Source: Legionella brunensis
GTDB lineage: Bacteria; Pseudomonadota; Gammaproteobacteria; Legionellales; Legionellaceae
Direction of reading: 5' to 3'
NCBI RefSeq assembly: GCF_001467025.1
Contig: NZ_LNXV01000005.1
Span: 52,237-116,236, forward strand
DNA length: 64,000 nucleotides
The first letter of the stretch is position 1. Every line of letters begins with the position of its first letter. The notes beneath the pieces were generated by a model. The model worked only from the letters and a program-made list of their open reading frames with translations, did no database searches and was not told the DNA's origin. The position numbers were made by a program, and so were the translations under genes. This document shows positions 46,777 to 57,600 of the stretch, in pieces.

Positions 46777-48558
46777 CTACCTGGTTAAAAACTGTAGTTG
46801 CTCAATGATGGGGGCCAATGCAAGAGCAGGTATATAATTTAAAATCCCTAGAAGAATGACAGTTCCTATCAATAATAAAATGAATAAAGGGCCATGAGTT
46901 GGCATAGTTCCCACATTTATTGAGATTCGTTTTTTGCGAGCCAGAGAACCTGCAATAGCCAAAACAGGGACGATCATTCCAAACCGTCCAAACCAAATTA
47001 CAATAGCTAATAATGTATTATAAAATGGGGTATTCGTTAATAATCCAGCGAAAGCACTACCATTATTGTTACCTGCTGAAGTAAATGCGTAGAGTATCTC
47101 AGAGAATCCATGAGGTCCGGGATTCGCTACTCCGACTTTACCAGCCTGAAAACTCACCGCAATCGCGGTTCCTACTAAGACCAAAATTGGTGTTATGAGT
47201 ACGGTTATTGACGCCATTTTCATCTCGTAGGCTTGGATTTTTTTTCCTAAATATTCTGGAGTGCGGCCAATCATTAAACCAGAAATAAAAACGGCTAAAA
47301 TAGCAAAAATAAGCATACTATACAGTCCAGCCCCTACTCCCCCAAATATTACTTCACCCAATTGCATAAATACCAACGGTATCATACCCCCAATGGGATA
47401 ATAAGAATCATGCATGGAATTGACCGCTCCACAAGAAGCACTTGTGGTTAACGAGGCAAATAAGGTCGAAGCACTGATTCCAAAACGGGTTTCTTTACCC
47501 TCCATATTGCCACCTGATTGTAAAGGGGTATAGGATTGATCTAGACCCAATGCTGTCAAACCAGGATCTTCTTGTTGCTCTGCATGAAATATACTCATGA
47601 CAAGTACTACAAAAATTAAGAGCATCGCACCCAATATTGCCCAACTCTGTCTTCTATCTCCAACCATCACTCCAAAAGTAAAACAAAGACCTACAGGTAT
47701 AATAAAAATCGCTAACATCTGTAAAAAATTACTCAATGGCGCTGGATTCTCATAAGGATGGGCAGAGTTTGTATTAAAGAAGCCCCCTCCATTAGTCCCC
47801 AAAAGTTTAATTGCCTCTTGCGACGCTACAGGCCCCATTGCCAAAGTTTGACTTTCAATATTATAGCTTTCTGCGACCAGATTACCCTCTATAGCTTGCT
47901 TCATTTGCGTATAATGGATAGGGTCTATTAGTTGAGCTTGCTTATAAGGTGAGAAATTTTGAATCACACCTTGACTCATGAGAGCAATGGCCAAAACAGT
48001 CGATAAAGGGATTAATACGTAGAGTATGGAGCGCGTCAGATCTACCCAAAAATTACCAATTGTCTCCATCGAATGCGATCTGAACCCACGAATCAAAGCG
48101 AATAATACTGCCATTCCCGTAGCGGCTGAAAAGAAATTTTGTCCCGTTAAAGCAACCATCTGAGTCAAATAGCTCATAGTTTCTTCACCACTATAGCTCT
48201 GCCAATTAGTATTTGTAACAAAGCTAATAGCGGTATTAAACGCTAAGTCAGGGTTTATGCTGGGAAAATTTTGCGGATTAAGTGGCAGCCAGTTTTGAAG
48301 ACGTTGAAAACCATAAACGGCAAAAACCCCAATCACGTTAAAGATCAATAACGACATTGCATAAGTTTTCCAACTCATCACCACATCTTGAGAGGTAGCT
48401 GCTAATCGATAAAACCATTTTTCAAATCGTATAAGCCAACCAAAGCCATAAATGATTTTTCCCTCAGCAACTTTTACCATGTATAGGCCGAGAGGATAAG
48501 CAAAAAGGAATAGCACTATAAGAAATACAATCAATAGCAGCAGTGATTGAAATGCCAT
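46777..48558 (-). CDS. kdpA: KdpA, K+-selective channel-like subunit
   Basis: 593 residues with about ten transmembrane helices. It is related to the Trk/Ktr K+ transporters and provides the selectivity filter, seen as loops such as [55 protein letters not shown] and [13 protein letters not shown]. Slightly longer than E. coli KdpA (557). The ATG shares its A with the kdpF TGA, so translation is coupled. Confidence 0.97.
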   Translation of the reverse strand: MAFQSLLLLIVFLIVLFLFAYPLGLYMVKVAEGKIIYGFGWLIRFEKWFYRLAATSQDVVMSWKTYAMSLLIFNVIGVFAVYGFQRLQNWLPLNPQNFPSINPDLAFNTAISFVTNTNWQSYSGEETMSYLTQMVALTGQNFFSAATGMAVLFALIRGFRSHSMETIGNFWVDLTRSILYVLIPLSTVLAIALMSQGVIQNFSPYKQAQLIDPIHYTQMKQAIEGNLVAESYNIESQTLAMGPVASQEAIKLLGTNGGGFFNTNSAHPYENPAPLSNFLQMLAIFIIPVGLCFTFGVMVGDRRQSWAILGAMLLIFVVLVMSIFHAEQQEDPGLTALGLDQSYTPLQSGGNMEGKETRFGISASTLFASLTTSASCGAVNSMHDSYYPIGGMIPLVFMQLGEVIFGGVGAGLYSMLIFAILAVFISGLMIGRTPEYLGKKIQAYEMKMASITVLITPILVLVGTAIAVSFQAGKVGVANPGPHGFSEILYAFTSAGNNNGSAFAGLLTNTPFYNTLLAIVIWFGRFGMIVPVLAIAGSLARKKRISINVGTMPTHGPLFILLLIGTVILLGILNYIPALALAPIIEQLQFLTR

Positions 48559-48647
48559 CAGAGTACCTCAGCCTTTAATAAGGCAATAATCAGGTAAACC
48601 AATAAGGCGACTGCAACAACTCCTCCAATCCAATAGAAAAGACTCAT
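48558..48647 (-). CDS. kdpF: KdpF, 29-residue accessory membrane peptide
   Basis: MSLFYWIGGVVAVALLVYLI and a short tail ending KAEVL: a single helix with the KdpF pattern. KdpF stabilises the KdpABC complex. GGAGAAG precedes the ATG; its stop overlaps the kdpA start by one base, and its start overlaps the stop of the small ORF upstream. It is too short for routine ORF calling. Confidence 0.9.
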   Translation of the reverse strand: MSLFYWIGGVVAVALLVYLIIALLKAEVL

Positions 48648-48736
48648 TAATCTTCTCCAAGCTTATCGCAACCGATAATAAGTGCTGCAGTTAGTAATAA
48701 ACACAGAAGGAGACTTGCCAGGTAAATAACATCCAT
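48647..48736 (-). CDS. 29-residue membrane peptide leading the kdp operon
   Basis: MDVIYLASLLLCLLLTAALI continues to IGCDKLGED and stops at TAA, sharing its last base with the kdpF ATG. A similar short hydrophobic ORF is often found just before kdpF in other bacteria (typically ending in CDRL or CDKL). AGGGAT precedes the ATG. It is either a small Kdp accessory peptide or a leader that couples ribosomes into kdpF; which one is not known. Confidence 0.7.
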   Translation of the reverse strand: MDVIYLASLLLCLLLTAALIIGCDKLGED

Positions 48737-48786
48737 ATTTATCCCTATTCAACCTAAAAATTCTTGCGTTCAATTTTAGCGTTAAC

Positions 48787-48930
48787 TAGGGTCTGTTTAC
48801 AATTCGCTAGCTTGAGCCGAAAGTCTTGATTTTCGAACATTATAGCGCAGCATACTTGAAGGGCATGAGCAACGAAGCACAGAAAATCAAAACTTTTCAG
48901 CCAAGATAGTAGAGTTGTAAACAGAGCCTA
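48787..48930. mobile_element. MITE-like element, copy 2 (144 bp), upstream of kdp
   Basis: Starts TAGGGTCTGTTTACAATTC and ends GAGTTGTAAACAGAGCCTA, imperfect inverted repeats ending in TA. The centre shares GAGCAACGAAGCACAGAAAA with the copy at 17243-17388. It fills most of the gap between the icmB stop and the kdp leader ORF, ending 50 bp before that ORF, so the kdp promoter must lie within it or in the short remaining stretch. Confidence 0.85.
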
Positions 48931-48973
48931 AATAACAGAATTCATTTGTGAAGTATCAATACCTAGTAATCTA

Positions 48974-51900
48974 TCAATGGGAGGCCTTAGGCAATATTTT
49001 TATATCTGGGTCTTTTGCATAAGCATTAAGAATATCTGTGACCAATTGCTCAACCACGGATGCTTTAGCATCCTCTTCAATCAGGCCAGTCTGTTCTCTC
49101 ATCGATGCTAAACGTACTTCAATTTCTCTCGCGACTGAACCATTGGGAAATAGATTAGCGAGCAACCTTCGTGCCTCCGCAGGACCTAAATGACGATAAA
49201 GTTGATTACGAACCGTCGCATCTTCTGCGGTGGTGCTAAATGCCCATAATTCCACGGGGCCTAAGGTGAGAGTAAGTAACTGCACGTTAACACCACTTTT
49301 TGTTGCGTATTGTACAAGAAACGTCGCTCCTCCCATACGAGGCCCATGAACCCGAGTACGCAGTGCCGTTTTAGCAGTATTAGACAATCCAAAAATTTGA
49401 CTTGTTTTTTCCACTGCCTGTGAAGGGCCAGCATCCATCACGTAAATTGCTGTACTGAAATCAATCATAATGGCATCGAAATCATCAACAGATTGCGACA
49501 GCAAGGCAATTTGTACTTTCCATTTACGACCTTCCCGCATATCAATAATCACTTGATCACGCACAGCAGAAGATTTTGAAGTGCGATGGAATTCATCATA
49601 GACAATGCGTTTAGGATCTTCTCTAATTTCCAGAACTCTTTCCTTATGATATTCCTGGTATTGCTCTGGAATATTATTCAAACTTTCTTCTGTTAGATAA
49701 TAATGACGTGCCAACACATAACGAGCTAACATATACATTACCGATGTTTGTCTGTCTGCAGCATCCCCCCCACTTTTAGCCACCTCGTCCAAATCAAGAG
49801 AAACAACACGCGCATCACCAATATCAAAACTAGTCACTCTCGACAAAATAGGATATTCGCGAACTGCACCAGAGATCATACGAGAAAAAGCATTAATCAA
49901 TGATTCGCCGGTAGGCGCCGTTACTTTTTCATACAAATCTTCAATAGATGGAGTACGGCAAATGGACGCAGCGTCTGCAAGAAGGGGCATGGCGTAACGC
50001 TGAGCAAGCATTGCTTCATGAACAAAGCCCGCTGAATAAAGAGAGTCTGTTACTTCCCACCAGGTTGATTTGGAATCTTTAACAAAACCAATTTCTTCTA
50101 AAATACTATCAATAAACTCTTCTACGCCGGAAGCATAGGGAGTGGGATTGAACTCGTCAGCGAGGCTCTTATAAAGCTCATCAACCACCATCCCAGCCAA
50201 ATCTGCCATACCATCATAAGGCTTTGCCGCTCCGAGTGGTGTTGTTAGCAACGTTAAAAAATTTACCAAAAATGCACGTTCCAAAGCTGTAGGATAGCGA
50301 CAACCCAACTGAGTATCAAAAGGATTAATTGAGTAGTCAGGAGTCATTCGTAAGCGATGGTAGGCTACTAAATGTCGTTGAGACGCAGGAAGAGCTTCTC
50401 TCAGCAAAGAAATTAAGCCACTACTGGAAGGTCCGATATCGATAATTGCAATACGAGGTAAACGGGTTAATCCACCTGAGAGACAAAGTGCTAAATTAAG
50501 TGCATTTGATAAAACAGACTTACCCGATCCTGGACGCGCATAAACCAAATCAATCCATGTTGTTTGTTGTGTAGAGCCTGGCTGGAATGGCCAAGGCTTA
50601 CCATCTGGCGTACGAAATAATAACGCACCAGTTTCCCATAGAGATGCCGGCCTCGTAATTGGCAGCATAGAAATGACATGAGATAAGGGAGCGACAGAAG
50701 GAACTGCTGCACTTTTCAATGTGGTTGCTAACATACTGGAAACAAATCCAGCAAAGGGATCGCCACAAATCTCTGAAACATCTGTAGAACCCCAACCTTG
50801 AATAGCTTTAACCAATTCCGAACTTCGTCTTCTTAATAACGGTAATTGATCCTCAGGAGCCCAAGTAGTTGCTACCACCCGTAAGCGAACGATTGCATCA
50901 TCCGTGTTAAGCTGCAAATACTTTAATAGGTTAACAGAGTCACTAATTAATCGGTTTTGTGCAGAAGAGAAACTTAAAATTGCGGACAACAACCCTTTAA
51001 GCTTCAACGTATTTAATCCTTCACTTTCGATTAAAAAAGAAATGCGCCAAGGAATATGTGAAGGCAAAATACGTGCAAATAAACTAATAAAAGGCCGAAT
51101 GTCCTTAGGAAAAAGATCGATAAATACAGACGAATATAATTTGTTTCCGACTTTGACCGTTCTTAAATCCAAAGACTCAACATCACGAGGAATGACTTGC
51201 TTTGCGAGAGACGGCCATAGCAGATCAGAAGGGTCGCCATCAAACCCGTTAATTTCACGAGGTAATATTTTGTCACCCGGCAAAGCGGCCTGCCAATCAT
51301 CAGCAGTAAAATCAGGGTCCGCCGTCATACGGATAGCATGCACAGCCTCATGCACATCCATTAATCTTGCAATGATATTTAATGCATCCAAGTCATTCAT
51401 AATAGCGCGCACATACGCTTCATGGGTATCTCGTAACTCAGGTATAGCTGCGTAAATAGTTTGCGTATTCTTAAACGGTGGCGCTTTTAAATCTCTAAGC
51501 ATCTTCATCTTCGCTTTAGATGCTGTTTTTAACTGCTCTTGAGGCAGATTATAAGGGCGGGTGTATAGCACAAAATATACACGCTCTTCGGCACAATATT
51601 GCGCCAAAAAATTGACCCGCTCAGTAAATAAATCATCGAGCGATAACTCTAATCTTTTGGCAGTCGCCTCAGCAGGCGCATAAACATCTTGTATAACCTT
51701 TTTTATATTCTGTTTATCATGGCTAAAATATACTTGCAAAGAATGACCAGGACGCCCCATTGCTGCCTGGAAAGCATTGCTTAAACCCTCTACCAAACGT
51801 TCAAACTCTTCCGCACCTGCAAGTGCAGTAATACCTTCAACTTTAAGAATCGATAACAAACTACCATCATGATTCACCAAAACAGTCGGACTATCTGCTG

Positions 51901-52003
51901 TTTCTAAATCACAATAGGCCTCAGTCGTTTGTTTCAATGATGTACTTAGCCAGGCAAAAAAGGTATCAACACCTTCAAAAAATGACTCTGCCCATTTCCC
52001 CAT
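48974..52003 (-). CDS. icmB: IcmB/DotO, cytoplasmic ATPase of the Dot/Icm system
   Basis: 1,009 residues, the known DotO length. It is a VirB4-type ATPase that docks under the secretion channel and is thought to power assembly or transport together with DotB. Walker A is YARPGSGKSVLSNAL near residue 500 and a Walker B-like segment is RIVYDEFHRTS near 800. There is no membrane helix. It is the last gene of the minus-strand icm cluster here. In L. pneumophila I recall tphA and icmF after it, whereas here a MITE and the kdp operon follow. It starts 68 bp after icmJ. Confidence 0.96.
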   Translation of the reverse strand: MGKWAESFFEGVDTFFAWLSTSLKQTTEAYCDLETADSPTVLVNHDGSLLSILKVEGITALAGAEEFERLVEGLSNAFQAAMGRPGHSLQVYFSHDKQNIKKVIQDVYAPAEATAKRLELSLDDLFTERVNFLAQYCAEERVYFVLYTRPYNLPQEQLKTASKAKMKMLRDLKAPPFKNTQTIYAAIPELRDTHEAYVRAIMNDLDALNIIARLMDVHEAVHAIRMTADPDFTADDWQAALPGDKILPREINGFDGDPSDLLWPSLAKQVIPRDVESLDLRTVKVGNKLYSSVFIDLFPKDIRPFISLFARILPSHIPWRISFLIESEGLNTLKLKGLLSAILSFSSAQNRLISDSVNLLKYLQLNTDDAIVRLRVVATTWAPEDQLPLLRRRSSELVKAIQGWGSTDVSEICGDPFAGFVSSMLATTLKSAAVPSVAPLSHVISMLPITRPASLWETGALLFRTPDGKPWPFQPGSTQQTTWIDLVYARPGSGKSVLSNALNLALCLSGGLTRLPRIAIIDIGPSSSGLISLLREALPASQRHLVAYHRLRMTPDYSINPFDTQLGCRYPTALERAFLVNFLTLLTTPLGAAKPYDGMADLAGMVVDELYKSLADEFNPTPYASGVEEFIDSILEEIGFVKDSKSTWWEVTDSLYSAGFVHEAMLAQRYAMPLLADAASICRTPSIEDLYEKVTAPTGESLINAFSRMISGAVREYPILSRVTSFDIGDARVVSLDLDEVAKSGGDAADRQTSVMYMLARYVLARHYYLTEESLNNIPEQYQEYHKERVLEIREDPKRIVYDEFHRTSKSSAVRDQVIIDMREGRKWKVQIALLSQSVDDFDAIMIDFSTAIYVMDAGPSQAVEKTSQIFGLSNTAKTALRTRVHGPRMGGATFLVQYATKSGVNVQLLTLTLGPVELWAFSTTAEDATVRNQLYRHLGPAEARRLLANLFPNGSVAREIEVRLASMREQTGLIEEDAKASVVEQLVTDILNAYAKDPDIKILPKASH

Positions 52004-52071
52004 GTCATTTCCTATTATTAACTAATCAATTTAGTAACCCTTTTGGGTACAACTTAGAAGTCACTCACTCT

Positions 52072-52701
52072 TTATTTATTCTCTGTAATTTCTTCCAATG
52101 CACTAGCAGCCCAACGCTCAATTTGCTTGCGAAATTTGGCTCGAGAAGGTAGTAACCGAATATTTTTAAATAAATTCTCAGCTACATCTGGAGTAACAGC
52201 TGAATCAATAATCAACTGTCCAAAAATTGCAGGGTCACTAGTACCTTCTCCATATTTTTCTTCAACAATTTGAGAACGAAATTTAAAACTTCTATAAATA
52301 TTTTGAGCACTACTTTTATAACCTGTATCATTGGTGATAGCACAAAATAATACATGGCATAAGCTATTTAATTCTGCCTGGCTAAGTTCTGGAAGATAAA
52401 CTAGAGTTCCTCCGCCATATCCCCCGACACCAACGGACTCAATAAAAAAACATTGGGCACAAAAACAACAAGCCGTTGCCAAATTTGATAATCGATTGTT
52501 AGTGAAATCGTAATCAACATTCACTATTTCTTGAAAGAGTTTGGCTTGGAACCCACAGAACTGACAAGTGTAGCGATCGCGCTGAAAAACTTTCAATTCG
52601 AAAGCTTTAAAACGCTCATCAGCCTTCCTGGCAGAATATAAACGCCAAGAACCCGCACTCGCTGTAAGTTTCAAATTACCACGTTCTTGGTGACCTGCCA
52701 T
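52072..52701 (-). CDS. icmJ: IcmJ/DotN, zinc-binding coupling-complex component
   Basis: 209 residues. DotN bridges DotL in the type IV coupling complex and has an HNH-like zinc-binding fold. The zinc cysteines are visible as YTCQFCGF and ATACCFCAQC. Length matches L. pneumophila IcmJ (208). It lies 91 bp downstream of icmD and after a strong terminator hairpin, so it may need its own promoter or readthrough. GTGAG before the ATG serves as ribosome-binding site. Confidence 0.94.
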   Translation of the reverse strand: MAGHQERGNLKLTASAGSWRLYSARKADERFKAFELKVFQRDRYTCQFCGFQAKLFQEIVNVDYDFTNNRLSNLATACCFCAQCFFIESVGVGGYGGGTLVYLPELSQAELNSLCHVLFCAITNDTGYKSSAQNIYRSFKFRSQIVEEKYGEGTSDPAIFGQLIIDSAVTPDVAENLFKNIRLLPSRAKFRKQIERWAASALEEITENK

Positions 52702-52742
52702 TTAATACTCACAATAGCAAAACTATAAATAAAAAATTTAGT

Positions 52743-52780
52743 AAAAAAAATCAGGAAGACAAGTACTTGTCTTCCTGATT
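52743..52780 (-). terminator. Strong intrinsic terminator between icmD and icmJ
   Basis: A perfect 32-bp palindrome (52749-52780, arms AATCAGGAAGACAAGT and its complement) lies 12 bases after the icmD stop. On the minus strand it is followed by eight T residues (counting the stem end), the classic rho-independent form, in the direction of transcription. Confidence 0.85.
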
Positions 52781-52792
52781 CTACATTTACTC

Positions 52793-53194
52793 TTAACCGC
52801 CAGAACCAGTGAAGATAGTTCCAGTAGGACCTGCCACAGACCCTGCTTCACCAAACATAGTTTGACCTGTAACACCTAGAATAGAAGGTAGGAACAATAA
52901 AGCTGCTGCGATAAATACAAGTGCAATAGGAGTACCAATCGGTATTTGCGTTGGGTTATCTTTGTGCTGTTTAAATTTCATAATCGCACCAATAGAAAAA
53001 CCAAGACCCGCCAAATACGAACCTGCAGTAATCAACTTAGCAACACTAGTGAACGAACCTGTAATACTAGATGCCATATTCCCCAAAGTTTTACTACTCG
53101 CAGCTACCTCACCTGCAAAGACCATTAAACCAAGGCAAGCAGTAAATATAAGCAGCTGTTTCAAATTGTGCTTTAAATTTAATGGCTTATTCAC
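52793..53194 (-). CDS. icmD: IcmD/DotP, small membrane protein of the secretion apparatus
   Basis: 133 residues with a signal-like first helix (LLIFTACLGLMVFAGEVAASS) and two more hydrophobic segments (SYLAGLGFSIGAIMKF and GTPIALVFIAAALLFLPSIL). It is similar in layout to IcmC/DotE upstream; the two belong to one small family. The start is GTG at 53194 with GGAG nine bases upstream. It follows icmC by 23 bp and is the last gene before the terminator at 52743-52780. Confidence 0.92.
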   Translation of the reverse strand: MNKPLNLKHNLKQLLIFTACLGLMVFAGEVAASSKTLGNMASSITGSFTSVAKLITAGSYLAGLGFSIGAIMKFKQHKDNPTQIPIGTPIALVFIAAALLFLPSILGVTGQTMFGEAGSVAGPTGTIFTGSGG

Positions 53195-53217
53195 TTAATT
53201 TCTCCTTCTAAAAACAG

Positions 53218-53814
53218 TTAACTAGTACCATAAATTGTATTATTAATGATTTGAAGCGTCGCCACAATGTTCATTGCTAAAATACCGCCAAAAACATGTA
53301 CTAACCCCTTTCCTGTTCCACCTGGTGGCTGTCCCTGTGAAGCAGAACGAGCGATAAGAACCCATCCTCTCACAAAAGCAATCACACCTAGTGTTTGAAT
53401 TATTATTGCTATAGGTCTACCTATTGTGCTTCCAGTACCAAATACTGCTGTTATTGCCTGATTGTCGCTATTTACAGGAGCGTATTGTAAAATACTGGAT
53501 GAACCAAAAGTAGTTTGCAATAAAATTGCCAATCCTGTAGGGAAATAAATAAATATCCCAGCCACTAACAGATAAGCTAAAGGCTCTTTTATACTAGTAC
53601 TGGTGGACATCATGGTTCTTGATTCACCGTATGCTTTTAAACTATATATTGCTTTAAATGCAAATGCCAGACCTATTAAATAAGCAGCTCCAGTAACCAA
53701 GCGCTCAACTGGTAACAAATTATTAGCAATATTATTCAATATATCGGCTTGATTATTTAACCAATTAATAACTGAATTACCAGTATTATTTCCACTAGAC
53801 ATAAATTGCCTCAA
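53218..53814 (-). CDS. icmC: IcmC/DotE, inner-membrane component
   Basis: 198 residues with four hydrophobic segments (e.g. LVTGAAYLIGLAFAFKAIYSL, EPLAYLLVAGIFIYFPTGLAI, IAIIIQTLGVIAFVRGWVLIA). It shares the GAAYLxGLxF...K pattern with IcmD. Required for the apparatus in L. pneumophila, although its exact position is poorly defined. Start overlaps the icmG stop by 4 bases, so translation is coupled. Confidence 0.94.
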   Translation of the reverse strand: MRQFMSSGNNTGNSVINWLNNQADILNNIANNLLPVERLVTGAAYLIGLAFAFKAIYSLKAYGESRTMMSTSTSIKEPLAYLLVAGIFIYFPTGLAILLQTTFGSSSILQYAPVNSDNQAITAVFGTGSTIGRPIAIIIQTLGVIAFVRGWVLIARSASQGQPPGGTGKGLVHVFGGILAMNIVATLQIINNTIYGTS

Positions 53815-54644
53815 CTATCTTGCTGGCTAAACCTTATCACTCTACCAGAACTTGTTACGACCCTTCCCTGTCTAGAATCAACCATTTTTACAACACCATA
53901 ACCTGCTATTTGTGTTCCTTCTCTTACCGTAATTGTAGACCCATTTTGCGCAATTAACCACGCTCTTCCTGGTATTATAGCCTGAATAAAATAAGTAGGT
54001 GGCGGTGGTGCTTTTACTACTATACGTTTTAAAGTTTTTGGCTTTGTTCGTAATGTTATTATAGCCATTTCTTTGGATTGTTCCTCGACCCTAGCTACAA
54101 TAACAGTTAATGCCTGATTCAATTGAGCTATCTTAGTAGCCAGTGCATTAAGGTTTGTATTAATCGTTGCCAACTGACTATTCACTGCATCCATTTCAGA
54201 ACGGAGATTTTGCTGACTTACTTCAAGAGCTGATAATCTTTGATTAATTTGGGAGTTATCTTCACTTGGGGGCGGCTGCACTACTGGCGTTGTAGTTTGC
54301 GCAGTTGGTGGCGGCTCAGTAGGCGTTACAACAGGCTGTTCCTGTGGCTGAGGTTGTGGTGTTATCTGTTGCGAAGTAGTCGCTGCAATAGGCGGTACAT
54401 CAGACGTTTGTGGTTTCTTTGTAAAAAGAGGTCCTAAGAATTTATAAGCAAGCATAACAACAACTATTATGACCACTGCCACTAGAGCATTACGTCTAAT
54501 ATTCGTACTACCCTCCCCTTTTTTTGCAGCGGGAGTCTGAGTAGCCGCATCCTCTTCTGCTGCATCTGGACTAATAACATCCAGATCCGAAAATTGATAC
54601 TCATCACCATATTCATTTTTTTCTTCTTTGTCATCATCTACCAT
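53811..54644 (-). CDS. icmG: IcmG/DotF, inner-membrane component
   Basis: 277 residues: an acidic cytoplasmic N-terminus (DDDKEEKNEYGDEYQFSDLD), one membrane helix near 52-75 (ALVAVVIIVVVMLAYKFLG), a Pro/Gln/Thr-rich linker and a coiled coil (INQRLSALEVSQQNLRSEMD and on). A small beta domain ends in RVIRFSQQDS. DotF interacts with the DotC-DotD-DotH-DotG core and has been suggested to contact substrates. It lies 20 bp after icmE in the same operon. Confidence 0.94.
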   Translation of the reverse strand: MVDDDKEEKNEYGDEYQFSDLDVISPDAAEEDAATQTPAAKKGEGSTNIRRNALVAVVIIVVVMLAYKFLGPLFTKKPQTSDVPPIAATTSQQITPQPQPQEQPVVTPTEPPPTAQTTTPVVQPPPSEDNSQINQRLSALEVSQQNLRSEMDAVNSQLATINTNLNALATKIAQLNQALTVIVARVEEQSKEMAIITLRTKPKTLKRIVVKAPPPPTYFIQAIIPGRAWLIAQNGSTITVREGTQIAGYGVVKMVDSRQGRVVTSSGRVIRFSQQDS

Positions 54645-54664
54645 GTCTTACCTACTCATTCAAG

Positions 54665-57600
54665 TTAAAGTGAGGTTACATCCTGAGTAAACAGTACACC
54701 CACGCCAGTCCCTGAATAGACCTCTACCGTTACAGGAGTACTAAATTGCTGCTGCGCCACCTGCCCCCAGCTTTTACCCACGGTTGCCAAACCAATTACC
54801 GCATTCTCTAAGGCAGAGCGGCCAATACCATTTTGTACAGTGATATTATCTCCACCACCTGTGCCACCGATCGTAACTGTAGTGTTCGCAGATTGGAAAG
54901 CATTACCAAATCCTTCAATGAAGGAAGAGGCAAATAATGAACCGTAGCGTAATAGGTAATGATGGTCCACTTTGCTAGCTAGTGCGGTTCTTGCAGTATT
55001 TGGATCAATAGCAAATGCGCTGATTGAAATTGTTTTCGCAGCCCCAGGTATAGACATCGTATTAAAGCTAATGACCATTTTATCGGCGTTACTTGGTAAA
55101 TTGAAACTTCCAATTAGTTTGGCACCTTTAAACTTACCAGAAACAATTGTCGCTAAAATTGGGCCTGGTTCATCACTGTTTACCGAGGTATCTAATACGG
55201 CAAAAAGAATATCACCCGTTCTAATAATAGCTTTTTGATTCGTATTAAATCCACCACCTTGGCTAGTAGTTTGTGTTTGGCTGATTGTTTGTCCAGTCGC
55301 AGAAGTAGCCGTTTCAGCCGCAGTTTTTGCAGTATCCCCTTCCGATGTAGCATTGTATGACTGAACCGAAATTTTCTGCCAAGCTTGTAAAGATTGGTTC
55401 GCTGTACCAAGCATCTGAGCCATACGTTGCTGAATTTTTTGCTGAAAGCGTTGGTCAGCCAATTGCCGATTCTGTCTGTCTAAAATTGCTTGCAATTGTC
55501 TGGAATTAGAAGCGTCTGCAGCAGCCAATGACTGCCCGTCTGCCGCACCTGGTACCCCCGGAAGACCCGGAACAGTTGAAGGAGCCCCTTCTTGAGTCAC
55601 TCCTTGTAAACCGGCAACTTGAGAGCCTGGAAAACCTGCATTTTGCAATTCTGCATCACTAAAGCCTGCATCTTTCAATTCATCAGCAGTAAAACCCGCA
55701 TCCTTGAGATCCTTGGCTGAATACCCTGCATTTCGCAAGTCTGCTGCGCTAAATCCTGCATCTTTCAGATCCTTCGCACTAAATCCGGCTGCTTTAAGCT
55801 GACTCGCGGAAAATCCGGCATTCTTCAAATCGGCTGCACTAAAACCTGCATCTTTTAATTCGCTAGCAGAAAACCCAGCATTTTTTAGATCAGCTGCACT
55901 AAAACCAGCTGCTCGTAACTCTCTAGCAGAAAAACCAGCGTTTTTAAGATCAGCTGCACTGAAACCAGCATTCTTTAATTCTGCAGCAGTAAAACCAGCT
56001 GCTCTTAATTCGGCAGCTGTATATCCTGCAGCTTTCATCGCAGCAGCACTACAACCTAACGTTTGTCTAATGGTAGTTGCAGAAACGCCAGCGGCTCTGG
56101 CAGCTTTTAAAGAAGCGACACTGCAATCAGCCGTTCTACCAGCAGCAACTACAGCTGCAGTGCCAACGCCAGCCTGTCTTAGCTGTTCTGGAGTAAAACC
56201 GGCAGCCAAAAGTTCTGCTGGGGTAAAGCCTGCATTAGACAAGGCTTTAGCATCATAGCCTGCCGCCTTCAGAGCCTCAGCACTACAACCATTTAAATCC
56301 CGTATTCGTTTTGCCGAGACTCCTTGGCTAAACAAATATTTTAATTTGGCGGGATCGCAACCTGCCGAACGAATCGTAGCATCAGAAAGTCCAGTGGCAG
56401 CGCCTACTTGATCGGGAGTAAATCCTGCAGCCAACAATTGCTGGGGAGTGAACCCTGCTGCCGCTAACTCTTTGGCATCAAAACCAGCTGCTTTCAAGGC
56501 ATCAAGACTACAACCATTCAAATCACGAATTCTCTTAGCAGATACCCCCTGTACTAAAAGAGCCCTTAATTTAGTAGGATCGCATCCTGCTGCACGAATG
56601 GTATTATCATCTACTGGACTTGCGGCAGCAATTTGGGCAGGAGTAAAGCCTGCATTTGCCAAATCTGTATCAGTAAATCCTGCATCCTTTAAGGCTTTGG
56701 CATCATAGCCGGCTGCCTTTAAAGCATCGGCAGTACAACCATTTAACGTGCGGATCCTTTTGGCAGATACACCCTTACTGAGTAAAACCTTCAATTTATC
56801 CGGGTCGCACCCAGCAGCACGAATGGTATCGTCATCCACAGGTCCTGCAGCAGCAATTTGTGCTGGGGTAAAACCTGCATTTGCTAGATCAGCATCAGTA
56901 AATCCCGCTGCCTTCAAAGCTTGAGCACTACATCCAGCATATTGTCTAATGAGCTTAGCACTTACCCCTGCAAGACGTTCTTTCTTAAGAGTTTCTATAT
57001 CACAGCCTGCGCTTTTAATATCTGCAGGGGTAATTCCTGGTGGTAATTCAGATTCAGCAGCAGCTATTTCGCCGGGAGTATAGCCCGCATTTCTTAAATC
57101 ATCTGGAGTAAAACCTGCATTGAGCAGATCTCTTGCACCAAATCCTGCTTGTCTTAATTGCGCCGGAGTAAACCCAGCATTCTTTAAATCAGCGGCACTA
57201 AAGCCTGCATTCCTCAAATCGGCAGCCGTGTATCCTGCAGCTTTTAATTGTGCTGCACTACAACCATTAATGCGACGAATTGCTGATGCTGTCACACCTG
57301 CAGCCCGTAAACGTTTTAAAGCATCCACTTGACAGTCTGCATTACGCACATCTGCTAATGTGATACCGTCTGGTAAACCACTTGCCTTTGCTATGTCATT
57401 ATCAGAAAAGCCAGCACCTTTTAATTCACCATCAGTAAATCCCCCGTCTTTCATTTCTTGGGCTGTAAAGCCGGCATTTCTTAATTCGCAAGCATCAAAG
57501 CCGCAAAGCCTGAGACGCCCAGCATCAAAACCAGCATCTTTCAATTGTCGTGCATTAAATCCAGCAGCTCTTAGCTCTTTACATGAGCAAGTCTGCTCCA

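Noticed and set aside
50904..51455. 183-codon plus-strand ORF opposite icmB
   Set aside because: Antisense to a firmly identified gene, no recognisable family, no ribosome-binding site.
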